The notes under the pieces are model-generated. The model was not told the DNA's origin, made no database searches, and saw only the letters and a program-made list of their open reading frames with translations. Source: an uncultured Gemmatimonadales bacterium (lineage in GTDB: Bacteria; Gemmatimonadota; Gemmatimonadetes; Palauibacterales; Palauibacteraceae). From it: 64,000 nucleotides of DNA. The stretch lies in contig CAMYMV010000010.1 in assembly GCA_947259585.1 (NCBI GenBank), positions 1-64,000 on the forward strand, in the 5' to 3' direction. Numbering within the stretch: the first letter of the stretch is position 1; each line of letters starts with the position of its first letter. Shown here in pieces: positions 54,355 to 62,829 of the stretch. The translations under genes were made by a program, and so were the position numbers.

Positions 54355-55050
54355 GTGCGGCGAGTGATCAGGGACGATCAACGGCGCGAGGGCGGTCGGC
54401 GGCCGCCTGTGCAGGCGAGAAGCCGGCGAACGATGGACCGGATGGTGCGGGCCGCCGAGGAGCTCCTGGAGGAGCGACCGCTCGCCGCGGTCAGCATCGC
54501 GGAGATCGTGCGCCGAGCCGAAACGTCGGTCGGTTCCTTCTACGCTCGGTTTTCCAGCAAAAGCGATCTCCTCGCCGCGATCTACGAGCGCCGCTTCGGC
54601 GCAGAGGCCACCGAGAAGAGCAGGGAGTATCTGGCGCAGTTCGCGGCTCGCGAGATGCCGCTGCAGCTCAGGACGCGCGAGGTCGTGAGAAACATGACGG
54701 CCTACTTCCAGAGCAATCGGCGTCTTCTGCAGGAGATGGCTCTCCGGGCCGAACAGCGAGAGGAGAAGCCACCGCCGGGATCTCGGGCGCTGCGGGCGCA
54801 CCGGGCCGTCTTCAACGACGGGTGGACGCGTGCGTTCCTGGCGCACCGTGAGCAGATCGGACACCCCGACCCGGAACGAGCCGTTCGCTTCGGGCTGTTC
54901 GTCGCGGCGGCCGCCTGCAGAGATGCCTTCCTGCTCGGAGAGCCCGGGGCGCATGGCCTGGAGACCGATGAGCTGGTAGGCGAGCTCAGCCGTGCGCTGA
55001 GTGCATACCTGACCGGAGCGGAAAGCGGCGCAGGAGCGGTACGAAGCTAG
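54355..55050 (+). CDS. TetR family transcriptional regulator
   Basis: A 231-residue regulator. The helix-turn-helix spans residues about 45-65 (VSIAEIVRRAETSVGSFYAR then FSSKSDLLAAIYERRF), a typical TetR N-terminus. The C-terminal ligand-binding domain is all-helical. GTG 54355 is taken as the start, with GTG 54364 as an alternative. It sits behind a strong promoter. Target genes are unknown; it could control itself or the HAD hydrolase upstream. Stops of this gene and the ArsR-like gene overlap by four bases in convergent orientation. Confidence 0.85.
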   Translation: MRRVIRDDQRREGGRRPPVQARSRRTMDRMVRAAEELLEERPLAAVSIAEIVRRAETSVGSFYARFSSKSDLLAAIYERRFGAEATEKSREYLAQFAAREMPLQLRTREVVRNMTAYFQSNRRLLQEMALRAEQREEKPPPGSRALRAHRAVFNDGWTRAFLAHREQIGHPDPERAVRFGLFVAAAACRDAFLLGEPGAHGLETDELVGELSRALSAYLTGAESGAGAVRS

Positions 55051-55691
55051 GAGGCTGCCTCGCGTTTGCCGCTGCGGCCCGGGGCGGCGTCCATCGGGGC
55101 AAGGACCCACGTAAGCGAGTGCAAACGACGCGAGCCGCCGTTGGCTGGACGGGGTTCCCTGCCCGCGATATCGGCAGCCTCCCGCGGGTGAAAGACCTCC
55201 AGGATGCGGTTGAGCAGCGCGTTCAGCTCGGCCACGTCGTCGTCGCTCAGCCAGCCCTTCATGCGAGCCGCCCATAGGTTCCGCGCGTCCCCCTCGACGA
55301 CGGCGAGGCCCGGCCGGAAGCCTCCACTGAAGTCTCGGTTCGCGCTCCGCAACATCGATGCTACAACTCTGCCCACCGCTTCCACGTTCTCCGGGTCCGA
55401 GGGGTCGTAGGCGAGCCGCAGGGGGCGTCCAGGGACATCGTACACGGCCTCCGCGCGCCGTCCGGAGCCCCGGATCCCACGATCGACCAACAAGCCTGCC
55501 GCGCTCAACTTGCGCACGTGGTAGTAAAGCGAATCGGGGCGGCGGCCGATAAAGCCCGCCATCTCGCGAACCGAGCAGGGTCCGGCGGCTCCCACCAGGT
55601 CGACGATCTCCTGACATACGGTGGATTCGAGCGCCCGGACCTGCTCGACGCGCTCGATCCAGCGTCCACGTCCACTCGCTGCCGTCCTCAC
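55047..55691 (-). CDS. ArsR-like winged-helix transcriptional regulator
   Basis: A 214-residue DNA-binding protein. The winged helix-turn-helix is in residues 20-80 (CSVREMAGFIGRRPDSLYYH then VRKLSAAGLLVDRG). The C-terminal part has no obvious enzyme or ligand motif but includes GWLSDDDVAELNALLNRILE. No cysteine pair for metal sensing is seen. It is convergent with the TetR gene. The long 363-base region upstream contains a palindrome and a hairpin that could be its operator. Confidence 0.75.
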   Translation of the reverse strand: MRTAASGRGRWIERVEQVRALESTVCQEIVDLVGAAGPCSVREMAGFIGRRPDSLYYHVRKLSAAGLLVDRGIRGSGRRAEAVYDVPGRPLRLAYDPSDPENVEAVGRVVASMLRSANRDFSGGFRPGLAVVEGDARNLWAARMKGWLSDDDVAELNALLNRILEVFHPREAADIAGREPRPANGGSRRLHSLTWVLAPMDAAPGRSGKREAAS

Positions 55692-56054
55692 CCGGCCTCC
55701 GTGGTTGGGTGAATCGATGAAACTTATGCCTGATTTTTCACTGATCGTTGCCGGAGCGCAAGGACGGACATGCCGCTAACGGCCCGGTCATGCAAAGGGT
55801 TGCGTCATGACGACAGTCCTTTCAGGGCTTGTGGCACCACGGAAGCGGGCGAACGCCGGCGCGCCGCCCCGCGACTGAACCGCGGCGCGATAGACCGGCT
55901 TTCTTCCCCCGCCCTAACGTGGTGGGCCAGAAACGGTTGAGAGCGCGGAGCCGGGCGGCCGGAAGGGATTCTCGGGGTTCGGCCGCGCAGAAGCCGCGGG
56001 GTTCGTTTCTTGCGGCGTTTCGATCGGTTGTCGGTTCTCTTGAAGGAGGCGAAG
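55692..56054. other. Long intergenic region with dyad elements
   Basis: This 363-base stretch between divergent genes carries no convincing gene. It holds the 10-base palindrome CGTCATGACG (55803-55812), and CGCGCCGC (55860-55867) pairing with GCGGCGCG (55882-55889) as an eight-pair stem with a 14-base loop. The last bases contain GGAGG before the lipoprotein ATG. It is likely regulatory for the ArsR-like and DUF4382 genes. I see no tRNA or repeat array. Confidence 0.5.
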
Positions 56055-56807
56055 ATGTCGTTCAAGATGTACTCCACCGCCCGCCGGCTCGCCCGAGTCC
56101 TCTCCACGCTGCTGGTCGGCTGCGCGCTCACAGGCTGTGATGCCAGCACCGAGCCCGGGGTCGGACGGGTCGATGTGGTCCTGAGCCAATCGTCGACCGA
56201 ACTGGCCGCAAGCGTGGTCGTCGGCGAGATGGCGGCACTGGCAGGCGTACCGCTCGAGAGCGTCCAGTCGATCTTGATCACGGTGGAGAGAATTGAGGTC
56301 CATCGGGTCGGCTCGGACGACGACGATGAGTCGGAAGACGAGGGATCCGAGGGCGAGGGATCCGAGGGCGAGGATGGCGACGGATCAGAGGACGATGATG
56401 ACGAGGGAAGCGGCGCCTGGATCTCGGTAGATCTCGTGGCAGGCGGGTTGACGGTCGACCTGGTAGGGATGTCTCCGCAGGAGATCGCCAGCGACGCCGT
56501 CCCTGGAGGCACCTACAACAAGCTTCGCCTGTTCTTCAGCTCCTCCACCATCACGTTCTCAGAAGATGTGACGGTCGGCGGCGGGTCGACGTACGAGGCC
56601 GATACGGTCCACGAACTCGAGATACCGAGCGGCCGCAACACGGGCATCAAGGTCCAGACCGGCTTCTTCGATGTATCCGATGGGGAAGCGGAGACCGTCA
56701 ACCTGGTCGTCGACCTCGCTAACTCGGTCAAGAACGTCACCGCCAACCAGAACAGGGTGAAGATGACCCCGGTGATCGTCGGCCGGGTGGGCTCCACTCA
56801 GACCTGA
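56055..56807 (+). CDS. DUF4382 lipoprotein with acidic repeat insert
   Basis: A 250-residue lipoprotein. The signal ends at lipobox L25-T-G-C28 (VGCALTGC). The DUF4382-type beta-rich body follows with VVLSQSSTEL and LITVERIEVHRV. Residues 87-120 form a Ser/Asp/Glu/Gly run of short repeats (GSEGEGSEGE) reminiscent of Ca-binding or disordered acidic linkers. The remainder has many strands (STITFSEDVTVGGGSTYEAD). It is probably anchored in the outer membrane. ATG 56055 has GGAGG five bases upstream; a longer frame reads without a signal. Function unknown. Confidence 0.75.
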   Translation: MSFKMYSTARRLARVLSTLLVGCALTGCDASTEPGVGRVDVVLSQSSTELAASVVVGEMAALAGVPLESVQSILITVERIEVHRVGSDDDDESEDEGSEGEGSEGEDGDGSEDDDDEGSGAWISVDLVAGGLTVDLVGMSPQEIASDAVPGGTYNKLRLFFSSSTITFSEDVTVGGGSTYEADTVHELEIPSGRNTGIKVQTGFFDVSDGEAETVNLVVDLANSVKNVTANQNRVKMTPVIVGRVGSTQT

Positions 56808-56821
56808 CCCGACGTGTGAGA

Positions 56822-56850
56822 GGCTTGGACGGCCCGCCGGCCGTCCAGCC
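56822..56850. terminator. Strong hairpin between lipoprotein and fhs
   Basis: TGGACGGCC pairs with GGCCGTCCA across a CGCC loop, extended by GGC/GCC with one bulge. It lies 15 bases after the lipoprotein stop and just before the end of convergent fhs. This is the best stem in the window and is likely bidirectional. There is no U-tract. Confidence 0.55.
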
Positions 56851-56866
56851 TGGAGGCGCCCCGCCG

Positions 56867-58534
56867 TCAGAAGAGCCCGACGACGCGGCCGTCCGAGTCC
56901 ACGCTCATGCCTGCCGCCGCCGGACGCTTGGGAAGTCCGGGCATGGTGAGCACATCGCCTGTGAGAGCGACGACGAAGCCCGCACCCGCCGACGGGTTCA
57001 CGTTGCGTACCGTGATCCGGAAGCCCTCCGGCCGGCCGAGCAGGGTCGGATCATCGCTCAGCGAGTACTGCGTCTTCGCGATACACACCGGCAGCTCGCG
57101 GAGACCGATCGATTCGAGCTTCTCGATCGACTTGCGCGCTGGACCCTGGAGATCCACCCCATCGGCCCCGTACACCTCTCGAGCCACCGTCTCGATCTTT
57201 TCGGCGAGCGGCATCTCCGAGGGATAGAGCGGGGCGAAGTTGCCGTCTCCCTTTTCGAGTTCCGCGAGCACCGCGTCGGCCAGGTCCAGTGTTCCTTCCC
57301 CGCCGCGGGCGTGGCCCTCCGACCGTGCCACGGTCACGCCAAGCTCCCCGCAGGCCTGCTCCACCGCGGCCAGCTCCGCTTCGGTGTCCGAGTGGAAGCG
57401 GTTCAGAGCCACGATCGGCGGAACCCCGAAGCGACGTACGATGTCGATGTGCTTCTCGAGGTTCGGGATCCCGCGACGGACGGCCTCCACGTTCTCGCCC
57501 TCGAGCTCGGTCTTCGGCACGCCTCCGTTCGTCTTGAGCGACCGTATCGTGGACACGACGACGGCCGCTTCGGGCTCGAGATCCCCCACCCTGCACTTGA
57601 TGTCGAAGAACTTCTCCGCGCCGAGATCGGCGCCGAAGCCCGCCTCGGTGACGACTATGTCGCCCAGCTGGAGGCCGACCCGGGTCGCGATCAGCGAGTT
57701 GCAGCCGTGTGCGATGTTGGCGAACGGGCCGCCGTGAATGAACGCGGGAGTGCCCTCGAGAGTCTGGACGAGGTTGGGGGAGAGGGCGTCGTTGAGAAGC
57801 AGCGTCATGGCGCCGCTCGCCTCGAGCTCCTGCGCCCGGACCGGGCTCTGCTCGCGGGTATACCCGACGATGATCCGGCCGAGGCGTGCTTCCAGGTCTT
57901 CGTGGTCGACGGCAAGACAGAAGATGGCCATGACCTCGGAGGCCGCGGTGATGAGGAAGCCATCCTCCCGAGTCACGCCGCTTCCGGGTCCGCCGAGGCC
58001 GATCACGGTTCGACGCAGCGCCCGATCGTTCATGTCCACCGCACGCTTCCAGGTGATGCGTCGGGGGTCGATGCCAAGCGGATTCCCCTGCTGCAGGTGG
58101 TTGTCGAGCATGGCCGAGAGAAGGGAGTGCGCCGACGTGATCGCGTGGAAATCACCGGTGAAGTGGAGGTTGATGTCCACCATCGGTACGACCTGGGAGT
58201 ACCCGCCGCCGGCCGCCCCGCCCTTGATCCCGAACACGGGGCCGAGACTCGGCTCGCGGAGGCAGAGAGCAACCTGCTTGTCACGCAAGCTCAGAGCGTC
58301 GGCGAGCCCCACGGCCACCGTCGTCTTTCCTTCACCGGCCGGGGTCGGGCTCGTGCCGGTCACCAGGACCAGTCGGCCTCGCCTGGACTCCCGGCCGCGT
58401 AGCGCATCCAGGCGGACCTTGGCCTTATGGCGGCCGAACAGCTCGAGCTCGGCCTCTCCGAGGCCTAGCTTCGCGGCAATCTCGGTGATCGGGGCTAGCG
58501 AGGCTTCCTGGGCGATATCTACGTCGCTGCGCAT
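56867..58534 (-). CDS. fhs: Formate-tetrahydrofolate ligase
   Basis: A 555-residue monofunctional Fhs that makes 10-formyl-tetrahydrofolate from formate, ATP and THF. Walker A is TPAGEGKTT near residues 65-73, and the family core includes REPSLGPVFGIKGGAAGGGY, HAITSAHSLLSAMLDN and VALNRFHSDTEAE. It supplies one-carbon units for purine and Met synthesis, or for acetyl-CoA pathways. Folate genes are not adjacent; thyX elsewhere in the window also uses folates. Confidence 0.95.
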   Translation of the reverse strand: MRSDVDIAQEASLAPITEIAAKLGLGEAELELFGRHKAKVRLDALRGRESRRGRLVLVTGTSPTPAGEGKTTVAVGLADALSLRDKQVALCLREPSLGPVFGIKGGAAGGGYSQVVPMVDINLHFTGDFHAITSAHSLLSAMLDNHLQQGNPLGIDPRRITWKRAVDMNDRALRRTVIGLGGPGSGVTREDGFLITAASEVMAIFCLAVDHEDLEARLGRIIVGYTREQSPVRAQELEASGAMTLLLNDALSPNLVQTLEGTPAFIHGGPFANIAHGCNSLIATRVGLQLGDIVVTEAGFGADLGAEKFFDIKCRVGDLEPEAAVVVSTIRSLKTNGGVPKTELEGENVEAVRRGIPNLEKHIDIVRRFGVPPIVALNRFHSDTEAELAAVEQACGELGVTVARSEGHARGGEGTLDLADAVLAELEKGDGNFAPLYPSEMPLAEKIETVAREVYGADGVDLQGPARKSIEKLESIGLRELPVCIAKTQYSLSDDPTLLGRPEGFRITVRNVNPSAGAGFVVALTGDVLTMPGLPKRPAAAGMSVDSDGRVVGLF

Positions 58535-58615
58535 GGCATCTCTTCCTTGATTGCGTGGTGGGAGGCGACGTTACGGGAGAGCGACCTCGATTTCAACGCC
58601 TGCGTCGTACGGCTC

Positions 58616-59623
58616 TCACATCCAACGATTTCGGCGGCGCAGCATCGGCTCCGGCATCCGGCGATCAAGGCGAAGCCCGAGCGAGCTGGCCAACCGGATC
58701 GCGGCGCTGAGCTCACGTGCGTCGATGGGGGCGTCGAGCTCCGCGTAACGTCCTCCGCCCACCCTTCCCGCCGGACGGTATTGATCCATCAGGTTCACGT
58801 ATGTGGCCCGGCCGAGCTTCTCGGCGATCCACTCGAGAATCGCACGCGTCTCGTCCAAACACCCGGGCATGACAAGATGGCGGATCAGTAGGCCGCGTTC
58901 GGCCACACCGTCGTCGCCGCACCGCAGAGGCCCCACCTGGCGGTGCATCTCGGCGATCGCCGCCCGCGCCGCCTCGGGGTAGTCTTCGGCCTTCAGATAG
59001 GCTCGACTCCGCTCCGCGGACCAGAGCTTGAAGTCGGGCATGTAGATGTCCACGACCCCGTCCATCAGCTTGAGGCTCTCCAGCGCATCGTATCCGCTCG
59101 TGTTGTACACGATGGGAAGCGAGAGACCCGCCTCCGCGGCCTCACTCAACGCCTCGAGGACCTGCGGGACCACGTGCTCGGGGGTGACCAGATTGATGTT
59201 GTGGCAGCCCAGGTCCTGCAGCTCCAGCATCATGCCGGCGAGACGGTCCGGTGGCGTCCCCACCGACGTCCGCCGAGGCGACACGCCGGGCTTGAGCGCC
59301 TGGCTGATGTCGAAGTTCTGGCAGAAGACGCAGCGCAGGTTGCAGTGGGCGAAGAACACGGTGCCCGAGCCGCGCCATCCTCGCAGGCAGTCCTCCTCGC
59401 CGAAGTGCGGGAAGTAGCTGGAGACCTGAGCGTACCGCCCCGTCTTGCAGGCCGACCACTTGTCGTCCAGCCGGTTGACGGCGCAGTCGCGTGGGCACGC
59501 TCGGCACTCGGCGAGGCCGGCGAGCGCGATCCGCGCCCGGGCCCGCATTTCCGCGGGCGCCATCTTCAGGTAGGCTGGCGCCGCAGCTGAACGCCGCGAC
59601 GCTTGCCGAGATCTCGGCGTCAT
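58616..59623 (-). CDS. Radical SAM protein, pyruvate formate-lyase activase-like
   Basis: A 335-residue radical SAM protein. The cluster-binding CNLRCVFCQN (C-x3-C-x2-C) is near residues 93-101. The N-terminal region has CRACPRDCAVNR, four more cysteines probably binding iron-sulfur or zinc. LVTPEHVVPQVLEALSEAAE follows, similar to the PflA/AmmeMemoRadiSam relatives. GXIXGXXE-like elements are unclear. It is divergent from the pilin gene. The substrate is unknown, and no glycyl radical enzyme lies nearby. Confidence 0.82.
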   Translation of the reverse strand: MTPRSRQASRRSAAAPAYLKMAPAEMRARARIALAGLAECRACPRDCAVNRLDDKWSACKTGRYAQVSSYFPHFGEEDCLRGWRGSGTVFFAHCNLRCVFCQNFDISQALKPGVSPRRTSVGTPPDRLAGMMLELQDLGCHNINLVTPEHVVPQVLEALSEAAEAGLSLPIVYNTSGYDALESLKLMDGVVDIYMPDFKLWSAERSRAYLKAEDYPEAARAAIAEMHRQVGPLRCGDDGVAERGLLIRHLVMPGCLDETRAILEWIAEKLGRATYVNLMDQYRPAGRVGGGRYAELDAPIDARELSAAIRLASSLGLRLDRRMPEPMLRRRNRWM

Positions 59624-59788
59624 GACCTCAACCTACCTTCGGTGATCGTTCCGCCACCATGGCGAGTGCGGACAATGCCGCGTGTTGCAAAGGGTTAACT
59701 GGTTGATATTGAGGCAGATAGTGCGTAACGCGATGACGGCACCTTCCGTGCACTCTGCGCGGCTATCGAACACGAGAGGATAGGCACC

Positions 59789-60175
59789 GTGCGCACCCGC
59801 ATCACCGGAAAATACGGCTTTACCCTCATCGAGCTGATGGTCGTGATCGTCATCATCGGCATCCTCGCGTCCATGGCGGTCGCCACGTGGCAGAGCCGGA
59901 AGGAGGACGCCATCATCGCGGGCATGAAGAGCGACCTTCGCAACCTCGCCTCGGCGGAGGAGGCCTATCTGTCTGCCAACGACGCCTACACGTCCGACAC
60001 GGACGACCTGGATTTCCGATCGAGCCCGGATGTCGTGCTCACCCTGCAGGCGGACCAGGCCGGCTGGACGGCCAAGGCGACCCATCCCGCCACGTCCAAG
60101 GAGTGCGCCTTCGCCGTCGGCGCCATCACACCACTCTCTCCGGCGCGAGGAGAAGGCATCGTCTGGTGTGAGTAG
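59789..60175 (+). CDS. Type IV pilin-like protein
   Basis: A 128-residue prepilin. The leader ends at G10, followed by F11-TLIELMVVIVIIGIL with Glu5 of the mature chain (GFTLIELM), the classic PilD/type IV prepilin signature. The C-terminal globular region contains a Cys pair (SKECAFAVG... and VWCE) that could form a disulfide. The start is GTG at 59789. It stands alone, without assembly genes, so it may be a major or minor pilin. The upstream region has AT-rich elements. Confidence 0.87.
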   Translation: MRTRITGKYGFTLIELMVVIVIIGILASMAVATWQSRKEDAIIAGMKSDLRNLASAEEAYLSANDAYTSDTDDLDFRSSPDVVLTLQADQAGWTAKATHPATSKECAFAVGAITPLSPARGEGIVWCE

Positions 60176-60246
60176 GCCCGCCCCGCGACGCGGCTAGGAA
60201 CAAAACCGCCAAAGCACGAGCCCGCCAAAGCCGGCGCCGCCCTCTT

Positions 60247-60603
60247 CTACTCCCCATCCTTAGCGTATACGGACGCTCCCATGAAGTGAAGGGAGACATA
60301 CGGCTCATCGCCGACGACCCAGGAGTCGTGGCCCGGGGGCACGGCGCACAGATCACCCGGTCCGGCGATGACCTCGGTCCCGTCATCCATGACGATCGCG
60401 CAGCGCCCCGAGACCACCAGCACCAGGTGCTCCACGTCGCAGCTCTTGCCTGACGCCTTCCCCACGTGCTCGGACCACACCCAGCCCGGCTCGTACGTCG
60501 CCCGGCCCACCGTGACCCCGCCCGCGGAAATCAGCTCGAAGCTCCCTTTTTCGAACTCGCGGACCTCATCCGGTGATTCGAAATTCGCAATCTCGAGTCG
60601 CAT
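60247..60603 (-). CDS. Cupin-domain protein
   Basis: A 118-residue small cupin. The two cupin motifs are in WVWSEHVGKASGKSCDVEH, with His residues for metal, and GPGDLCAVPPGHDSWVVG. It has no signal peptide. ATG 60603 has GGAGAAGG four bases upstream, so the longer reading is discarded. Single cupins may be enzymes or sensors; the substrate is unknown. Paired dyad repeats lie 91-122 bases upstream of the start. Confidence 0.82.
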   Translation of the reverse strand: MRLEIANFESPDEVREFEKGSFELISAGGVTVGRATYEPGWVWSEHVGKASGKSCDVEHLVLVVSGRCAIVMDDGTEVIAGPGDLCAVPPGHDSWVVGDEPYVSLHFMGASVYAKDGE

Positions 60604-60693
60604 CAGGCCTTCTCCATCGATGGCGGTCAGGTAAAGAAGCTCGGTTGATCCGCGTCGGTGAGGCGGGCAGTCCGGGAGAGAGGAGCCAGCGGC

Positions 60694-60725
60694 ACGGACG
60701 CCCGTCAACTAGAACGGACGCCCGT
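60694..60725. repeat. Two direct dyad repeats, 20 bases apart
   Basis: ACGGACGCCCGT occurs at 60694-60705 and again at 60714-60725. Each has inverted ends ACGG and CCGT around ACGC. The 20-base spacing is close to two helical turns, so two protein dimers could bind the same face. It lies upstream of the cupin gene. Confidence 0.5.
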
Positions 60726-60852
60726 GCATCTGGAGAACTGCGGCGAAGCCGGGCCAGGGCGCGATGCCCCGTGATCAGCCCGGGAGTTCGTGTGCGACGT
60801 TCGGAGGCTCGGGGGCGGCTACAGGACCGCAGATCCTCCGATGTGTCGCTCC

Positions 60853-61146
60853 TTAGACGCGAACCCGATCTTTGAGACCCTTGCCTGCTCGGAACGTCGG
60901 AACGGTCATAGCCGGGATCTGGATCGTCGCACCCGTCTGTGGGTTGCGACCCATGCGCGCCTTACGACGACGCGTGCCGAACGTCCCGAAACCAGTGATC
61001 GTGAAGTCGCGGCCCGCATCGAGCTCGATCGCGATGATTCCCTTCCGCGACTCCGTCGAGAAGATCGAGTCGAGCACTTCACCAGCCTTTGCCTTCGTAA
61101 GCCCGGTCTGACCAGCGAGCTTCGCCGCAAATTCGTCCTTTGTCAT
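60853..61146 (-). CDS. HU-family DNA-binding protein
   Basis: A 97-residue nucleoid protein. MTKDEFAAKLAGQTGLTKAK begins the helical body, and the arm motif is FGTFGTRRRKARMGRNPQTG with the Pro-containing DNA-bending tip. ATG 61146 has AAAGGAGG five bases upstream, a very strong site. It bends DNA and compacts the nucleoid. Homodimer or heterodimer is not decidable. Confidence 0.95.
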   Translation of the reverse strand: MTKDEFAAKLAGQTGLTKAKAGEVLDSIFSTESRKGIIAIELDAGRDFTITGFGTFGTRRRKARMGRNPQTGATIQIPAMTVPTFRAGKGLKDRVRV

Positions 61147-61288
61147 CGCCGCCTCCTTTGGTGGTCTCAAGCAGATTTGCGGGCCAGATACGCAATCCTC
61201 CGCAGTTCGGGCCGATTGCGCAAGCCCTCTGGCCAGATGCGACGCGGAGATTCCACCGTCGGGAGCGGATCAGCGCTGTGCGGCGAGC

Positions 61289-62590
61289 CTACCTCAAGAG
61301 GTCCAGAACTCGATCTCGCAGCTCCTGCAACTCATCCACATCGATCTGGAACAGCTTGCGTGCGGCGATCTCGTAGGCGTCCTCCACGCTCTGCTCGGCC
61401 TCGGCCAGCGCCTCGTCCCGTGGGGCGTCGCCCTCCTCGAGCCGCGCGATCAGATGGCCGAAACCGAACCGTACGGCGTCCCGCGTCCACGTCGCCGGCG
61501 AGAAGATCGCCGCGTTTCTCACATCCCGGTACGGCGCCAGGCTTCGGCGGCCGCGGGCCACCTGCGAGCGCAGCGCGACGAAGGTGGAGTGGCGCGGGAG
61601 TCCGAGCTCGTTCAACGCGATCCCGAGGTAGACGCTGGCGTGCTGCTGTGGCGCGAAGCTCCAGCCCAGGTACATCCAGGACGCCCAGTTCTCGACCGCG
61701 TTGTCGAAGTCGTCGCGACGCTGCGCCGCCCTCCGCGCCGCATTGCCGACATCCCACCAGACGTCGTGCAAGACCGGAGAGATCGGCATCTCGAGACCGG
61801 TTCTAAGCATGTGCTGGGCGACCAGCGTCGAGGTCCATCGGCGAGCTTCGAAGCACTCCTCGGCCCGGAAGAGGGCGAGCGGATCGTCAGCGTTCGGATC
61901 CTCGATGCACGGGGCATCGAGGTTCTCGAAGGAGCGGTCCGCGATCCGCAGCGCGACGACGGTCCGGGCCAGGTCATCCAGCGATCGCGTCGTATAGTAT
62001 CGGTCGAGCGCGAAACGCGCCGAACCGCCATCGAAGTCCAGGAGCGCATCGCCGATCGGCTTCGCCGGCATCCAATCGATGTTCGTCTCCTCCACCGACC
62101 AGATCGGAAACTCCACGGCCACCTTGACCGCTCTCGGGTCGATCGCGAGGAGACCGTCGCCGGTCAGATCGGCTGGCCAGCGGTCGGCCCCGAACACGTC
62201 CAGGGCAAACTCCAGATCGCTCCCGAGCACGACTTCCAGGGGCTGAAATACACGCGTGGTGCGCTCCGCCGAACGAGCTTCGATGGTGCGAATATGGGCG
62301 ACGATGTCGAGGGCCGTGCCGGTGTCCACGTGCGCCACCGCTCGTCGTACGATCGTCGTGTCCGGAAAGGCGAAGAACGCCAGATCGAAGCCGTCCTGCG
62401 CGGCGTGGCAGGTTCCACAGTTCTCGACGAACGCGACGGCGCCCGCGATCGCGTCCCCAACGGGTGGCGGAGGAGGATCCCCAGTGCCTGGCGGACCCAG
62501 GGAATCGCCGGCGCAGCCGGCCGCGGTGATGACGATCGCGCCCGACAGGAGTTGGGTGACGGCAGCGGATGGAGATCGGTACGGCGGCAT
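61289..62590 (-). CDS. Mono-haem c-type cytochrome lipoprotein
   Basis: A 433-residue exported protein. The signal ends at lipobox A-A-G-C26. A Pro-rich linker follows, then the haem motif C58-G-T-C61-H62 with NCGTCHAAQDGFDLAFFAF. The rest, to residue 433, is helical without further haem sites or known enzyme motif (IADRSFENLDAPCIEDPNA and similar). The start ATG 62590 has GAGG five bases upstream. It may transfer electrons in the periplasm. Methionine as sixth ligand is not evident. Divergent from the kinase gene. Confidence 0.75.
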   Translation of the reverse strand: MPPYRSPSAAVTQLLSGAIVITAAGCAGDSLGPPGTGDPPPPPVGDAIAGAVAFVENCGTCHAAQDGFDLAFFAFPDTTIVRRAVAHVDTGTALDIVAHIRTIEARSAERTTRVFQPLEVVLGSDLEFALDVFGADRWPADLTGDGLLAIDPRAVKVAVEFPIWSVEETNIDWMPAKPIGDALLDFDGGSARFALDRYYTTRSLDDLARTVVALRIADRSFENLDAPCIEDPNADDPLALFRAEECFEARRWTSTLVAQHMLRTGLEMPISPVLHDVWWDVGNAARRAAQRRDDFDNAVENWASWMYLGWSFAPQQHASVYLGIALNELGLPRHSTFVALRSQVARGRRSLAPYRDVRNAAIFSPATWTRDAVRFGFGHLIARLEEGDAPRDEALAEAEQSVEDAYEIAARKLFQIDVDELQELRDRVLDLLR

Positions 62591-62829
62591 GGTTACCTCG
62601 ACGGCAGAATGGCTCCTTTGAAGTAGATCCTGTTGCCTGGGACGCGTCAAGCGAGCGAACCGTTAAACGCGACGGTGCGACCGTCCCAGAGGTGTGTGTC
62701 GACGGCCGCCGTCCCGAACCGCACAACGGAGCTGAAGCTCGACCGAGTTGAAATCGGGCCAAAGGAAGAGGAGGTTACTGGGATTCGCACGCGAGCCGCG
62801 GACCGCCAGCCCTCTTTCGTGAGGCAAGG

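Noticed and set aside
56816..58402. Long plus-strand frame over fhs
   Set aside because: Antisense to a conserved enzyme with full motifs.
59680..59720. Promoter-like TTGCAA and TATTGA before the pilin
   Set aside because: 16-base spacing and weak hexamers; not listed as a feature.
59633..60085. Small minus-strand frame over the pilin
   Set aside because: The plus strand carries an exact prepilin signature; the other is shadow.
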